Shown here piece after piece: positions 43,835 to 56,895 of a DNA stretch of 64,000 nucleotides (positions are counted from its first letter, which is position 1; each line of letters opens with the position of its first letter). The DNA lies in assembly GCA_032690845.1 (NCBI GenBank), contig CM064424.1:41181511-41245510 (forward strand), given 5' to 3'. The stretch comes from Eleusine coracana subsp. coracana. Lineage: Eukaryota; Streptophyta; Magnoliopsida; Poales; Poaceae. The translations under genes were made by a program, and so were the position numbers. A model generated the notes under the pieces. That model was given only the letters and a program-made list of their open reading frames with translations, was not told the origin of the DNA and did not search any database.

Positions 43835-46800
43835 TGTCACACCCGGTTCCAACGATCAAAATTGAATGCATCTGTATACGTGCCCAGGAACAAGTTTTCA
43901 CACACACAGGACAATTATTGTGACAAAAGAACAATATCTTTATTAAAACGATAATATTATTACAACAATGACCCGTAGGTCAAAAAGAAAAGATTACATT
44001 GCAGCGGAATAAACTAAGCGTTGACGTCCTTCAGCTCCCACAGGAAGTCGACCGGAAGACTGCATGCCTAGACTCCTCCATCGTCTTCATAGTTGCACCT
44101 TCGTTCTCCTGTAGCTGAGCAACAATGTGGGGTTTATAGCATGAGCATTTAATTCCCTAAAGCATCCTAATTACTAGGTGGGGTCATCCCAACCCTCAAC
44201 CCACATGGTACTATCCAATCCAAGTCTGAACCATCCAACCATCCCAACCATTCCAAACATTCCAAACCACACCCCATAACGAACTAATCTTGTGAGGATT
44301 CCAGGCCGCTCTTGACCATGAGCACGGCTATCATGATAGTTTGATACTCTGCAGAATTTGTACCACTTTACCCACAAGTCGTGATTTCATCCCCTGTTGC
44401 CAGGTGGACTAGAGTCTCCATGTTGCCATACCGGCCAAGCACTAGCACACTTCCTTAGGTGTGCAGCCAGGAGATCACTACGAGGCTTTTACAAAGGATC
44501 TCCCAGTACATGCTAGCCACTAAGGTTCCACTCCCGTCCATAAGTGATAGCCCATCAACAAGCAGCTCATCACCCCAGGAGCCCCCTCTTGAGCCATTCG
44601 GATACAAGGACAGTCCTCCTGACTTCCATTCCCCGCTCCACCAAAATGCTGCACCGACACTGGGAGAACTCCTAATTAATCTGCCAAGTTGTTCCATAGC
44701 AGCCTTGTGATGGCACTGCTGTCCTGGGTTACCGCTCCAAGAACCGGGTCCTAGGATCTACGATAAGCCTACCACCACCAACCATGTGCCCATGGCACCA
44801 CATCCATTCCATCCGGCTTGCATAGATCCCTAAGTCATGTTGCTAACATGAATTACCATTCCACCCATGAAATGACATAGTTCATTAATCAGCTTTAATA
44901 TTAACCCAACATTCCACAAGCAATCTAAGCATTTTCTACCCACAACCACCCACTAGTTCAAGGCGACAAGGAAAAGGGTAAAACAATACTAGGAAAACCC
45001 TAACAATAGGTACACATTCATTTGACTCAAGCATGCAATTCTAAAATAATATTCATAATAGGATCAAAATGCATCAAGGACACTTGCCTGAAAATGGATG
45101 TTGCTGCTCAGGTCTTCAATTCAAGCTCTTGTGATTCCAGGATCAACACGTTCTCTAATTAACGTCATGCAAGCATGACATGCACATAATCATATAAATA
45201 AACTAAGAAACAGTACACCAAACAATAATAAATTTCTATGATCGCGTGAGCGCAAGAATCATCTAAATCGGAGTTACGAGTAAAAAGTTACGAAGGTTTA
45301 AAGGTGTATGGTTAAAATAGTAAAAACAAATAGGTTTAGGGACCTAAAAGTAATTTTAGAAAAGTATAGGGACTAAAATGTAATTTATAATAAGCTCAGG
45401 GACCAAAGTGTAAAAAGATAGGACTAAAATATAATTAAAATGAAGTGAAGGGGTGTTTCTACAAAATTATAAGGTTAAAATAATATTTATAAAAATATTA
45501 TAGGCTAAAACAGAAATAACTAAAGCTTATGTGAAGAAATCAGGTTTAAAAACTAATTAGGACGAAACAGAGGGGCTTAGGTGCAAAACGGCCATTTTCC
45601 TAGATTTATTTGAATTAAAATAAATATTAAAACAGGTGGACCGGGTTCATGGGTTCATGGACCGACTCTGGGGCACTGGTTCATAGATCCATGGCGGACC
45701 GGGACTGGGTAGGCAGTGGGCTGCTGCTGTGGATAGAACGGCACGACGAAAGACTTGCGCGTTTCCGCTGATTGGCTATACTAATCGAGCTACAACTTGA
45801 ACCTATATGTTGAATAAGTTGTGGGACACAATACTAGTAATCTGGTGTTGATGTTAGCTCACCTGATCTGGAGATCGCAGGGGGGAAAACAGGCAAGGTC
45901 ACGACGCGATAGATGGTGGGCCAAACGCGTTCCTGGAGGCATCAGACAGATCTTAGCATATGCTATGGTCAAGACGATCATGACTTCCTGGAACACATTG
46001 TGGATATGATTATGTATCAATGATGCATCATAATTGGGAGAAATAGAAGGGGAATTACCGATGCACGTGCTGGATGCGCCCAGAACAGAGAGCAGTCATC
46101 ATTCAAAACATGATCTTGCTCACATCACTGCTCCTATGGCCATGAATTTTGGATATGTTGTAGGCTGCATCAAGGTTCATCTCCTGGTAAAATTTCGTGA
46201 TGTTTTGTTGGCTGAATCAACGGGAACGTGGATTGGAATTTGGGGCGTTGTGGCTGCACAAACCGATGGCAAGAGTTAAACTTGTTGCTTATGGATGGGA
46301 ATGAAGGTGAGGGGGCAAGGGAGCTCGTGAGCCAGGCCAAGGGGCGTCCAGGGGTAACTCCCAGCCATGAATGGTGGCCATCATGTTGATTGTTTCATCT
46401 CCTTTTTGGTGGGGATTGATAGATGAGTTATTGGGCAACAAAAATACCTTATTAAGCATGTAGGTGATGTTTTATTGAACACTAGCATGATCCTAGTTTG
46501 CTGCATGGCCCATAGGACAAAATGGAAGCATCGAGAGGAAGTGAAGAAACATGATGTTGTCGAGTTGGACATTCTGTGTAGTTGGAATACTAGCATAGTC
46601 TAGATTTTGTTGGACGTGGTATGAGCAAGACCAGGAAGAAGAGAACACTCGTAGACTCACAAGGATGGATGAATGAACTAGTTTTCATGGTGTGTAGTTA
46701 TAGTGGGACAAAGTATTAGACAAGGTTTTGATTTGGCTATTGACCGCATTAGATAAGTTTATGCTTGGTGGGAAGAGATATTAAGCAAAGCTAGGAAAAG

Positions 46801-46967
46801 CAAGGATATGAGAAAAAATAATAATGACACTCGATATTTTGATAATCATAAGGTTAAGGGAAAAAAAGGGATGTGTGGAAGGATTCAAGTGAGAATATTA
46901 TGAGAATTATGCCTTCTGAGTGTCAGAAAGGCTCACAACCCGAATTTGGAAAATGCGGGGTGTGACA
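43835..46967 (-). repeat. 3.1 kb gypsy LTR (Del/Tekay-like)
   Basis: Starts TGTCACACCCGG and ends GGGGTGTGACA, perfect-style LTR termini. On the - strand it is preceded by a purine tract (RC of AACTACCCCCCTT) and the palindrome AATCTCGTCCCGAGATT, as in the large gypsy element, so it is a 3' LTR. No coding frame with family motifs lies inside. The internal region beyond it is mostly gone. Confidence 0.8.
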
Positions 46968-48492
46968 AACTACCCCCCTTAAAAGGAATCTCGTCCCGAG
47001 ATTCATAGAAGCTAGGACTTAAGAGTTCAACATAGAAGGCAATAATTTGGGAGGATCAAAAGGAAATGATGGAAGGGACAATGAATGATTGAATTATGAA
47101 CTTGAATTAGGTCCACACTATATGCATCAAAGATAATAGATAGGTTTCAAGGATGAAATATTTATCAAGGAAAGATAGGCTCAAACAACCTAAAACAATC
47201 ATAACACACAATCACTCATTACTCTACAAACAATAGTCTACACTGACATCCATTGCTTCGTGTCTTGTTGTGGTTGAAGTACTTCACTTCTCTTATTGAA
47301 AGTCTTTAGCGCCTTGTCTTATTGCTCTTGTTGTCGTGATGATGACCTTCATGGTGGTGATTTGATCAAACTGAAACAAGTTTTGGAGTCAACATACAAA
47401 ATATTAATAACCTAAATTAATTTATTTAATTTAGAAAATAGCCCTTTTGCCTAAAATGAATTATAATTCTCTAATTAATTTATAATAAAATTTTAATCTA
47501 TTATAAAAATGTTGCAATTTAGTGGAATTGGGTCACAAACCAAAATTTGAAATTTTGGGGTGTGATAATACTACCCCTCACTCGTCATTCTCCATTTTGA
47601 ACTCAATTCACTTGATTGACCTGGTGTGTTTACTCTTGCAACTTGTCAAAAGAAAATCTTGACGTCCATCTTTTAGTACGTCCCTTGATTTTAGTCTTCC
47701 ATAGATGTTCCCTCTGGAGTTGTTCGCTTGAATCTAGCAGTCATGTGTTGCCCTTCTCCATGAGGAGATCACGAAGTTATGATTGTTGACTACAGCAAGG
47801 GTAAGGGTGAACTTTCTCGGGTCTTGGCGTCCTCTTGTCGGTTCTACATCCAAAGGTCTATAATGGTTGAGTTCAACATCTCTTGGACTTGATTAGGTCA
47901 TAAGAGGCTAGAATAGAATAGAGTGGAGGTAAGATAGCAAAGAATAGAGGGAAACGTTACCCCAACTAAACTAACCTAGGTATAACTAATGACGTGCCCA
48001 GGATCAAGTTTTCTTTCGAACCGTCGGACGCAAGCCTAGATAGAATGACCATGCCATAGGTTCTATTTTCAAAACTAGTATTTGGAATAAAAAAATTCTC
48101 TTCTATCTTTTATCCTCTCTTCTTATTTTCTCTTTACTTGTCTATTCTCAAATATTTGACAAAATGCTATTTCTACTATTCATTTTCCCTTTCAAAATAT
48201 TAGTTTGGTCGACTTAAACTATCACGAACAAGATGGACGACATTGAAGATTTTACAAGCTGGTTCTTCTCAATATGAGGATGAAGAATGGACAGTCAACT
48301 TGAAGACTCTTCACAATACCAAGGACATTGGCCAACACTCCGCATCAAACCTGAAGAAGGACCTTATGCATAATCATGATTTAGGACCCTTCCCACCTTA
48401 GGATAATAATCGCTAGATAGAATGATGTTGCTAATTGTATGTCTTGTATTGCTTGTGGTGTGCTATGATTGAATTGGATCTTTGATTGTGTG
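46968..48492 (-). mobile_element. Residual gypsy internal/LTR sequence
   Basis: Begins with the purine tract and palindrome (46987-47003). A second LTR-end-like sequence, TTTTGGGGTGTGATA, ends near 47567 and is again followed by ACTACCCCTCAC, which indicates the end of another related LTR nested here. No domain-bearing ORF. Confidence 0.5.
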
Positions 48493-48766
48493 CCTTATGT
48501 TTCCTTTCGAACCGATATAGTGTCTGACGGATCATTCTCCCTTCAACGGCGATCACCGGAGTTGGTGCAGGGATCAACATTACGATCCGACAAATCCGGA
48601 CCTGAGCAGGGTTCTTGATGTACGAAATTCAAACAAAATGAGGAATTGGGCCATGGGCCCATTGACACCTCGGGCCGAGTTATGCATTTGTGTCCAGCTG
48701 TGCCGTACCAGCCCGTCCCCAGATTGGTGGCTTTGTTTGCTCGGACTGCAAAACAACCTGCAAACC
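48493..48766 (+). repeat. 274-bp direct repeat, copy 2 (L1 5' region)
   Basis: Homologous to 43561-43834, and continues seamlessly (CAAACCCTAGGGCTCC) into the L1 leader and ORF1. Confidence 0.9.
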
Positions 48767-48834
48767 CTAGGGCTCCTCACACGCCGTTTCGCTCGCACAC
48801 TGCTTTCTTGTACGTAGACATTGCGCAGCAGCCA

Positions 48835-51466
48835 ATGGAGAACGGGGGTGCTCGTGGTGGCGGCGACAACCATCAATGCGGTGGTGGATCGACTGCTGGC
48901 CGTGGTCTCGTGGATCAGGTCAAGGTGGGATGGTCGACAGGGGCGGCTTCCAGGGTGCACCGCATGCCTTCCACTCGGGGGTCGGCGGTCGTGGCCAGTA
49001 CTCTAGCCACGGTGGCGGATGGTACAACCACAACCGAGGCTGGCATGGTGGTCGCCACTCCATGGGCCGTCCCTTTCAGGGACGGGGCATTGGCAGATGT
49101 GGCAGTCGTGGAATCTCCAATGACCCGTCCAATGCGCATCAGGGATCGGACACTCTAGCGCCGCAGGCAGGCACGTCGACTACACTGGCTAAGGGGACTA
49201 CACAGACCACCGGGCAAGTGTCCGTGGATGGTGTGTCCTTTGACTTACCGTCACAAGCGGCGACCTTGCTTCAACAGGCTTTTGCAGCCATGCAGAACGC
49301 TACGGAGGCAAGGAGGGACGAGGAGCCAAGCAACAACGTCGCTGCGGATGGTAAAAATACAACCAAACTGGAGCCCATTAAACATCTTTCAAAGGCTACA
49401 CCTTCTAATGACATACCTCAGTCGTCAAACATGGGTAATAAGAATAACAGTGGAAAACCTCCTTACTGTTATCGATGTTACACCAAGGGTCACGATATGA
49501 CTGACTGCCATGTAGATTTATATTGTGACATATGTGACATTCAGGGTCATGTTAAGGTCCGATGCCCTAAATATCGTGCGGTTAAGCAAGCTGCTATTCC
49601 AAGTGGTTACGCGGTTGAAGGCTTAGGTTTCTTTCATATACCGTATGCCGCTGGCCAGAAACAGAATACTGAGTCAAAAACTGCACTCATAAGAGTCACC
49701 GATGGTGAATTGACCATACCAAATGTGATCCGTGAGTTAGTGCGACTCATTCCGGGCACATGGACCTGGAACGTAGAGGCCATTGGCCCTAACACGTTCA
49801 AAACTATTTTCCCCTCCAAAGCTGAGATGCAAAGGATGGTGGAGTGGGGTGTAGTCCATACTAAATTCTAGAGTGCCAAGCTTCAAATACAAGAGAGGAT
49901 CACTGCTAATGAAGTGAAATAGGTGTTGCCAAAAATATGGGTGCAGTTTATTGGCTTACCTGTAGAATTGCATGATTTTCTAATTATTTGGCCTGTTGGT
50001 ACCACTCTAGGAGTTACTAAGGATGTGGACATGATTTTCACTAGGAAGCATGGCATTTGTCGTATGCAAGTGATGGTCATGGACCCTAATTTGATTTCTC
50101 AATTTATCAATGTGGTTCTTGGCAATTACATGTATCAAATCCAATGTCGGGTGGAGGTTGATGGAGATGGCTCTAACCCAACGCCGATGGACATGGAGTC
50201 TGATCACCATGGGGATGAAACAGACCCACATGATGGCGGAGTCAATGATAATGGGCAGCATAACAATATGCTTGGTACAGCTCAGCAACATCAAATGGGT
50301 CAGAACTTAGGCAAGTCTGCCAACAATAACGCCGGGAATGGTGTGGGGAAGAATGTAGTGAAGACTGTCCTCCTTCAAATTCCTGGTATGATCAATTGTT
50401 TTAATTCAAGACCTAAGTTTATGAGTTATGTTTCTCCTTTAATATGTGACGAGAGTTCACTAGTTCATAATTCTGAAACAGCTATTCAGAATAAGGAACA
50501 TGGCTTTATGGTGGGAGCAGCTCCAGTCCTCACCGAGGTAGTGATTACGGGTCAGCAGCCGCAGCTTGTGCCAAAGCCCTTCGCTGCCACGCCTGGGCCT
50601 GCCTTTGATGGAACCACTACGACTTGGCCTGGAGGTCAGGAACTAGTGGATGCACAGGGAACTCGGCTTCCTGCAGCTGGGCATAGTTCCCAGGGAATCG
50701 ACTACAGGGCGCCGAGGCTGGGCTTGATCTCACGTCGCAGGCGCACGGCTTGGGGAAGGAAACGCTGGTGGTTGCTGCATCATCTGAACCACCTATCGCA
50801 CAGCTTGATAATGAGGCCAAAGAACTTAGCAGCCCGGTCGACTCTGTTGATTCAGAAGAGGTGCGCCAGGCTATTGAGGCGATGGTAGCAGAGCAAGGAA
50901 TATATGTGGAGGACCTGGATGATGAGTTCAATGAGTCAGAAGGTGAGAACACTTCACAACTGGCCGAGGAGATGGGTGCAATTCCTGAGGCGTCCTTGGC
51001 ACAGTCTTATTCCAGACGCAGTAAGCGTCGTGCTGACAGCGTGGATGAAGATTCTGTGGAGCAGGCCATCCGGATTAAGGCCCAGCGTAATGAAGGTGAC
51101 AACTTACATCCTACTACTTGCATTCACTTTTCTAATGATGTTATAATCTCAAATTTAGGCTCTATTGGCATTTCACTAGGATCAGATAATAATATTGTTA
51201 GTGACTCTATTCCATTGCTGAAAAAAACAAATGCAAATAGTCCTTTTTGTGCCAGCTTGGTAGATAGAAAAATAGACCTTCTAGAAAAAGAGGAGAACAA
51301 ATTGTTAGAGGAACAAGAGATGGACAAATTTATTTTAAATCATCTCTATAGTGACATAATGGAGGAGGTAATGGATTTGGGTGGTGACTATGATGTCTTA
51401 CCACCAGGTAAAGATCCAAGAAACAAAGCTAAGATCAAAACAAGGGGGAAAATCAACAATAGTTAA
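48835..51466 (+). pseudogene. L1 ORF1 protein (Gly/Arg-rich, two CCHC knuckles, DUF4283-like)
   Basis: Begins MENGGARGGGDNHQ at 48835. A frameshift between about 48880 and 48940 leads into a Gly/Arg/His-rich stretch. Two knuckles follow, CYRCYTKGHDMTDC and CDICDIQGHVKVRC. An RNA-binding DUF4283-like region (WNVEAIGPNTFKTIFPSKAE, then KIWVQFIGLPVELHDF) is interrupted by TAG at 49869-49871 and 49920-49922. A frameshift near 50750 precedes an acidic C-terminal third ending at 51466. ORF1 proteins bind L1 RNA. Confidence 0.8.
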
Positions 51467-51468
51467 TA

Positions 51469-52218
51469 ATGAAAGGTATATTATGGAATAGTGACGGGTT
51501 TCGAGACCCAAAGAAACACAAATTTGTTGCGGATATGACAAAGGAACATGATTTAAGTTTTATAGCGATTTCAGAAACTGGAAGGAAGAGTTTCACAAAT
51601 CCGTTCCTAAAAAATCTATGCGCAGGGAAAAATTTTCTGTGGCATGTTAAGGAACCAAAGGGGCGGTCGGGTGGCATACTTTTAGGTATTGACCTTAATA
51701 TTTTTGATATCAGAGTAATTGATGAGGGAGACTTTTACGTTAAATTCCATTTGTGCAATAAAAGTAATAGCTTCAAATGGGCACTAGTAGTGGTCTATGG
51801 TCCTGCACAACATCAATTTAAAGAATAATTTCTAGCTGAATTAGTCTGCATGTGTAGTCATGAAAAATATTCAATCCTTATTGGAGGAGATTTTAACATC
51901 TTAAGAAAACCTAGTGACAAAAATAATGATAACTTTGAGGAGAGGTGGCCTTTCCTTTTCAATGCCGTTATTGATGGTCTAAATCTAAGGGAACTTGAGA
52001 TGTCAGGACCAAAATTTACATGGGCTAATTCACTATCAAACCCAACATATGGGAAACTAGACAGGATCCTAATGTCTACTGAATGGGAACAACAATATCC
52101 TTTATCTATAGTGGTAGCTCTGTCTTATGACGTCTCTGACCATACCCCTCTATTACTTAATACGGGGGAAAGGTCCTTGAGTAATAATCCACCCTTGTTC
52201 AAATTTGAATTAGACTGA
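51469..52218 (+). pseudogene. L1 ORF2 endonuclease domain
   Basis: The ATG follows ORF1's stop by three bases. AP-endonuclease-type motifs occur in order: ILWNSDGF, FIAISETG, VVVYGP, IGGDFNIL, KLDRILMS and SDHTPLLL. An in-frame TAA at 51826-51828 splits the domain. The ORF ends at a TGA (52216-52218), before any RT motif. The domain would nick target DNA. Confidence 0.88.
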
Positions 52219-52300
52219 TTACTTAGAGAGGATTTTCCAGTCATAGTCAAAAAGATATGGGAAGAAGAAGATCATGGCTACACAAATTATGGGTTGGTTA

Positions 52301-54759
52301 CTCCATGCAATGAGATTCATCTTAACTTCCTCAGCCCTTCACTAGAGCTCAAACGTCTGCTATTGGAGTTCGTAGTTGACCCACCATATCGTTGCTGCGC
52401 ATCAACCAGCCGAATAATACCAGATATTGTTTACTTGTCAAAAAAAAATACCAGATATTGTTTGCTTGTGGTTGCTTGGGCAGTGAGAGTATTTCTTTGA
52501 TCTTAATCCACATCGAAACATATGCTTTAAGTTAGTCAGTACGAACAGGAGCCATATTATCAACAGAAAGAAACTGCACTCACTATACAGGATATTATTT
52601 CTTAACTAGTAAAGTGTTCGTACGTTGTGACGGGTTTAAATAAAACAAACATTATTTTATATGATTTAAATAAAAAATTATTTACATAATATATTGGAAC
52701 TTGCTAATTTTTACCTGATTGAAAGTTTGGGCAACTTTCAATTACCGCTTTAAGCCATCGGATCTAGATCCAATGGTTTACAATTATTATACAAAAAATT
52801 ATATATAAGAAAAATCAAAATATAAAGGAACAAACTATTGATGAAAGTTTTCAATCGATTGAAAGTTAGAAAACATGCAATATATTTGTTAGACATATAT
52901 AGTATTATTAACATTTTTACATGAAGATCATATTTATATTATTATTGATGCTTCTTAATGTTCACTTTATATGCCAAACAACTATTTTTTACCATATTCT
53001 CATCATAAATATGTTTTTTTATCTCTAATTTTAACGATTTCTATATGTAGTGTTGTTTGAGTGCTATATTATAGAATTATGTGAAATGACACTAAAAAGG
53101 TTTAAAGATGAGAAGTAGTGATATGAAGCCCGACTCGTCATACAAGAAGGGCTTTTCACACGCCTATGCCACCTACAATACACCCCTAGATGTACATAAA
53201 ATCTAACATGCAAACTTAAGGTCGTGATCCAATGACTAAGAACTTCAAGAAGGTTTATCCCAAAGAAGAAATCAATTTATGCATTCCAAAAATAACACTG
53301 AATTGTGTCAGAGTTTTGGATTTCAAGACTTGCTCTAATGGAAAAAATATGACTACAAAAATTGTAGATCTTATCGAGAGCTTTTCAGAATATATATGTA
53401 TCATATTATTTAGACTCCAAAACTAAAAGATATGGGTCCTGCAAGGAGACCTATGTTGAGGTGTTCGAATCAAAACAGATATTTTTGCATCGTATATTTG
53501 AACAAGAAGACAGCGAATTTGTAGATCGATTGAATACTGAAGTTATAGAACTTGTTGACACCTATAAGATAGAGTTCGAGTTTGTCTCATTTAAACTCTG
53601 GATGCGAGAGTTATGATTTTTAAAAGTCGGTGTTTAATATGGAAGATACGAAACTGACTTGGATTCAATTTATAACTTTGTGGATACGAAATAGACGACC
53701 GCACCTAAATTAATAGGTTATAGAGATAGAGATATCCCGATGACCATCAAGCATCTCTAACCTCAAAAACTTTGTCAATTAAGAGTTTTAGCCATTTAAA
53801 GCTCTGAAGGACAACAATGTGTCATTGAAAATGTTTTATTAAAAAAAGAGCATATATGTGGATCCAAACACTGGATTAAACAAAGACTGGAGTCCAAACG
53901 CAACAAACTGATCATAGAGTCAGTAATAGATGTGGATCACAGATAGTTGCCACTTGCCACGGTAATTAATCAATCAATAATTCAATACCTTCTTCATGTT
54001 TGCCGTAATGAACTCCCATCGGTTTGTAGCAACGTGGTGCAGACACGTAGAACCTACTCAATCCTCGTCAAACAAAACAGATCAGAAGAATCACAGGCGC
54101 AGATGAGAGAGAGAGAAAGAGAAAACATATTGAGCATCATAGAGAAGACGGTTCCATGGATCGGAAGACGGACGGCAGAGATGACGACCCAGTACGTAGC
54201 TACGACGACGGAGGCGATGGCCCTTTTCTACAGGATGCCTGCCCTGACGCATGGCTCAAGGGGTCCCGATGGCGTCGCGAATTCACGATGAACCCAGGAC
54301 GACAAAGACGTGGATAATCAGGATGTCAGGAACTGGCAACCATTACAGGCCAATGGCAACATGTTTTCCTGACTCGCCGGGGAGTTGCAAATCCACCCTA
54401 CCCGGCGACGGCGGTTCGTAGAATCATGGGCCATTTTTCTCTTGACTCGTCAGGGAGTTGCTGTGGAGAAAATGAAATGGAAGGGCAACCTCATCGGAAG
54501 AAAGCAGATTGTGTGAAGGTGGCCCACATGTTGGTGCAGAAATCGGAGCCTCTTTGACCGTTTGATTTGATGTAATCATTTGAAAGAAATTTTTGTCCAT
54601 TAAATTTGTAATAAAGATTGTTCTGCGTGTAATTTTTGTGTGTACTTAGTTTAGTCTCGACTGTTAGGGATAATTAGTCGTGTGGACCTAGTTATGTTTT
54701 GACTCGTGCTTTTAAGGGGTGTAGATTATCATCATTAATATATTAATTAAAATTTGTTA
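52301..54759. other. Unassigned AT-rich intergenic sequence
   Basis: No ORF with recognisable motifs. A diverged dispersed-repeat motif (ACTAGTAAAGTGTTCGTACG) lies near 52604. The 53180-53650 stretch has the feel of an old transposon remnant (TTGTAGATCTTATCGAG). A GC-richer patch at 54010-54290 has short open frames but nothing I can name. Confidence 0.35.
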
Positions 54760-54761
54760 TA

Positions 54762-55063
54762 CTCCCTCCTTCCAGATATATAGGGCGTATTCTCCTCTGA
54801 CACTGAGATCAAGAAAATCAATTGATGATCCTAACTTCATGGGAACGTGTGTAATGGTCCCAACACTAACTAATCGTGTTGTGTGATCAGAGCAACATCT
54901 GCATGCACTAACTAATCGAAACAACATGCAAGTTAATGATGTAATTAAGGTTCCCAAGGCCCAACAGCCATGCACACAATACTATGCCATCAATTAAAAT
55001 ACGTCCTATATACCTGAAATTTTATTTTCTTCTAATACACCCTATATAGATGGAAAGAGAGAG
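54762..55063. mobile_element. Stowaway-like MITE
   Basis: About 302 bp. The left end is CTCCCTCCTTCCAGAT and the inverse of the right end is CTCTCTCTTTCCATCT, flanked by TA at 54760-54761 and 55064-55065. This is the Tc1/mariner Stowaway signature. Non-coding. Confidence 0.85.
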
Positions 55064-55065
55064 TA

Positions 55066-56088
55066 TTAAATTACTAATCTCTTATCATAATTATTACTAA
55101 TCAATAAAAATGTTTAATAACAGTAATAAATATTCCATTTAGTTAACAAAGGACCTGATAATTAATATTAATTAATACTTATTAATACTAAATAGTTGAT
55201 AATATTGATTAATTATTAATATAATATGCTAAATATCATGCACCTCGGTCCATCACCACGCAGTTCCGCGCTGCAAGAGCTCGAATCGGTGATTGCGTAT
55301 ATCCATCTTCCATCGATTGGCTGATGTTGTCTAGGAGACAGGGATTAAAAAAATCGCTACTATACATCAAACGGGTTTCAAAAAAACCTTAAAAACCATC
55401 CGATTTTCAATGGTTTTTGAACCTATGCTGGAAGTATATCTGGATATTTGAGCGGCTCGATACGGCACGACTAGGACCTGCTTAAGCCCACACGGTGATT
55501 TACCGGGTTAACATGGCATGATGGGCTAACCGGGCCATGAAAAAAGGAGCCCATGGGCTCATAGGTCGGCCCGGGGCACGACACGGAACATAGTTTGTCG
55601 TGCCATGCTAGTCCGAATGGTCCGTGAGCCCAGCGACACGACAACCCGCTGAAGCCCGGTGCCGATGCCTGCACACGAGGAGAGCGACGCCAGGGCGCGC
55701 GTGTGAGCGTGAGAAGGGAGAGTCGTGTCGACTCGCGCGTGAGGAGAGAGGGAGAGCGGCGACGGCGGCGCACGAGGAGGGACGAGACAGAGCCATGACG
55801 GTGCACACAAAGAGAGGAGAGAGGCAGAGAAATGGCGACGATGAGGAGAGGCGAGACAACGAGAGAGAGAGAAGAGAGTGATGCAGCGGTGGTGTCATAG
55901 TGTTAGGATTCAAAAGAGGCACCGAGCGGGGGAGGATATGAGTGGGGGTGTGGGGAGGAGCGGGGCCTGCTCTGGTTACCGGGCCAGCTTGCTCTATCGG
56001 GCCACGTCCCATTTCAAACTGTCCCGCGTGTCATGCCCGTGTCTAGGGATCAGTCCAAGCACGATATGGGTCCGCTGATGGACGGACC
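55066..56088. other. AT-rich spacer, then GC-rich sequence related to the hAT MITEs
   Basis: 55066-55440 is AT-rich with nothing recognisable. From about 55450 there are many GGCCCGGGGCACGACAC-type motifs like those in the MITEs at 34430 and 56089, continuing at 56904 to about 57000. This looks like an older related element into which the 56089 copy inserted. Frames at 55608-55881 are low-complexity shadows. Confidence 0.4.
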
Positions 56089-56895
56089 TAGACGTGTCCA
56101 AACGGGCGACACGGTTAGGGCCATAGTTAATTAAGGGCAAGCACGGCCCACGGGCCATTTTAAGCTATGCTGAGACAGTCTTAGGGCTTAACTATCGGCC
56201 TATGGTACGGTCCTAAAATGCAAATTTGTGTCAGACCGGCCCACTAGACACGCGACTACACACGGCCCAGCAATTTAATTACAGCCCATCAACACTTAAA
56301 AATAATGAAAAATAAAGAGAAATAGGATGAATAATGGGATTTGAACTCAAAACATCCACTAAAATAATTAGATGACTTAGAGCAACTCCAACTCTTCCCT
56401 TTTCCTATCACCTCAACACAAAAATCTATCATATAGTTAATAGGAATGGAAAAAACTTATTTTATCAATTTTCTTTCCTATCCCCTTGGTTAGGTGATCA
56501 CCTAAATTCAGTCCACCATCCTCTCTATGGAGGGGATCACCCATTCATCACCTAAACAGTAGATCCCCTTTTAGGTGATGGTATAGGTGAACTACTACAA
56601 CACCATCATTTATAATTTAGAAAATGGATTAAAGAAATTCCTTCTAACCTCTTTTAGGTGATGGGATTAAAAGGGAAGGATTGAAAACTATAATATAAAT
56701 ATAGTTATACTTACACAAATTTTATCGGGCCGTGCTATGCTGGCCTTAAGACCCGGTCTTCGGCCCAGGCACGGCCCTTACTATATGCCGTGCTAACACG
56801 GGCTCTAAAATCAGTGGGTCGTGTCGGGTTTATACCGTGCTTTGTGTTAAGAGCTTGGTGCCGGTTCACCCGGCCCGGCCTTTTTAACAGTTCTA
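56089..56895 (+). mobile_element. hAT-type MITE, copy 2, with nested MITE
   Basis: Ends TAGACGTGTCCAAACGGGC and (inverse of right) TAGAACTGTTAAAAAGGCC, flanked by 8-bp duplicates gacggacc (56081-56088) and gtcggacc (56896-56903), seven of eight matching. It shares the order of motifs with 34430-34879. Its extra length is due to a MITE at about 56380-56691. Confidence 0.85.
56380..56691. mobile_element. Nested MITE (PIF/Harbinger-like)
   Basis: Left end GAGCAACTCCAACTCTTCCC. The right end AAAAGGGAAGGATTG is its degenerate inverse. It is flanked by TTA/TAA, a TWA-type duplicate. Internally it has repeated TTAGGTGAT motifs in both orientations. The sequence is absent from the related MITE at 34430-34879, which confirms an insertion. 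Confidence 0.65.

Larger units (their letters stand above)
48767..52300 (+). mobile_element. L1-type LINE, 3' truncated
   Basis: ORF1 with CCHC knuckles and a DUF4283-like region is followed by the endonuclease part of ORF2. RT and the poly-A tail are absent, and L1 similarity fades after about 52300. Plant L1 copies are normally 5' truncated, so loss of the 3' half implies a later deletion or rearrangement. Confidence 0.85.

Noticed and set aside
44455..46596. Small ORFs of 60-83 codons
   Set aside because: Located within the 3.1 kb gypsy LTR, without motifs.
55471..56012. Serine/arginine-rich - strand ORFs
   Set aside because: They are produced by short purine-rich repeats (GAGAGA) in MITE-like sequence, with no family motif.
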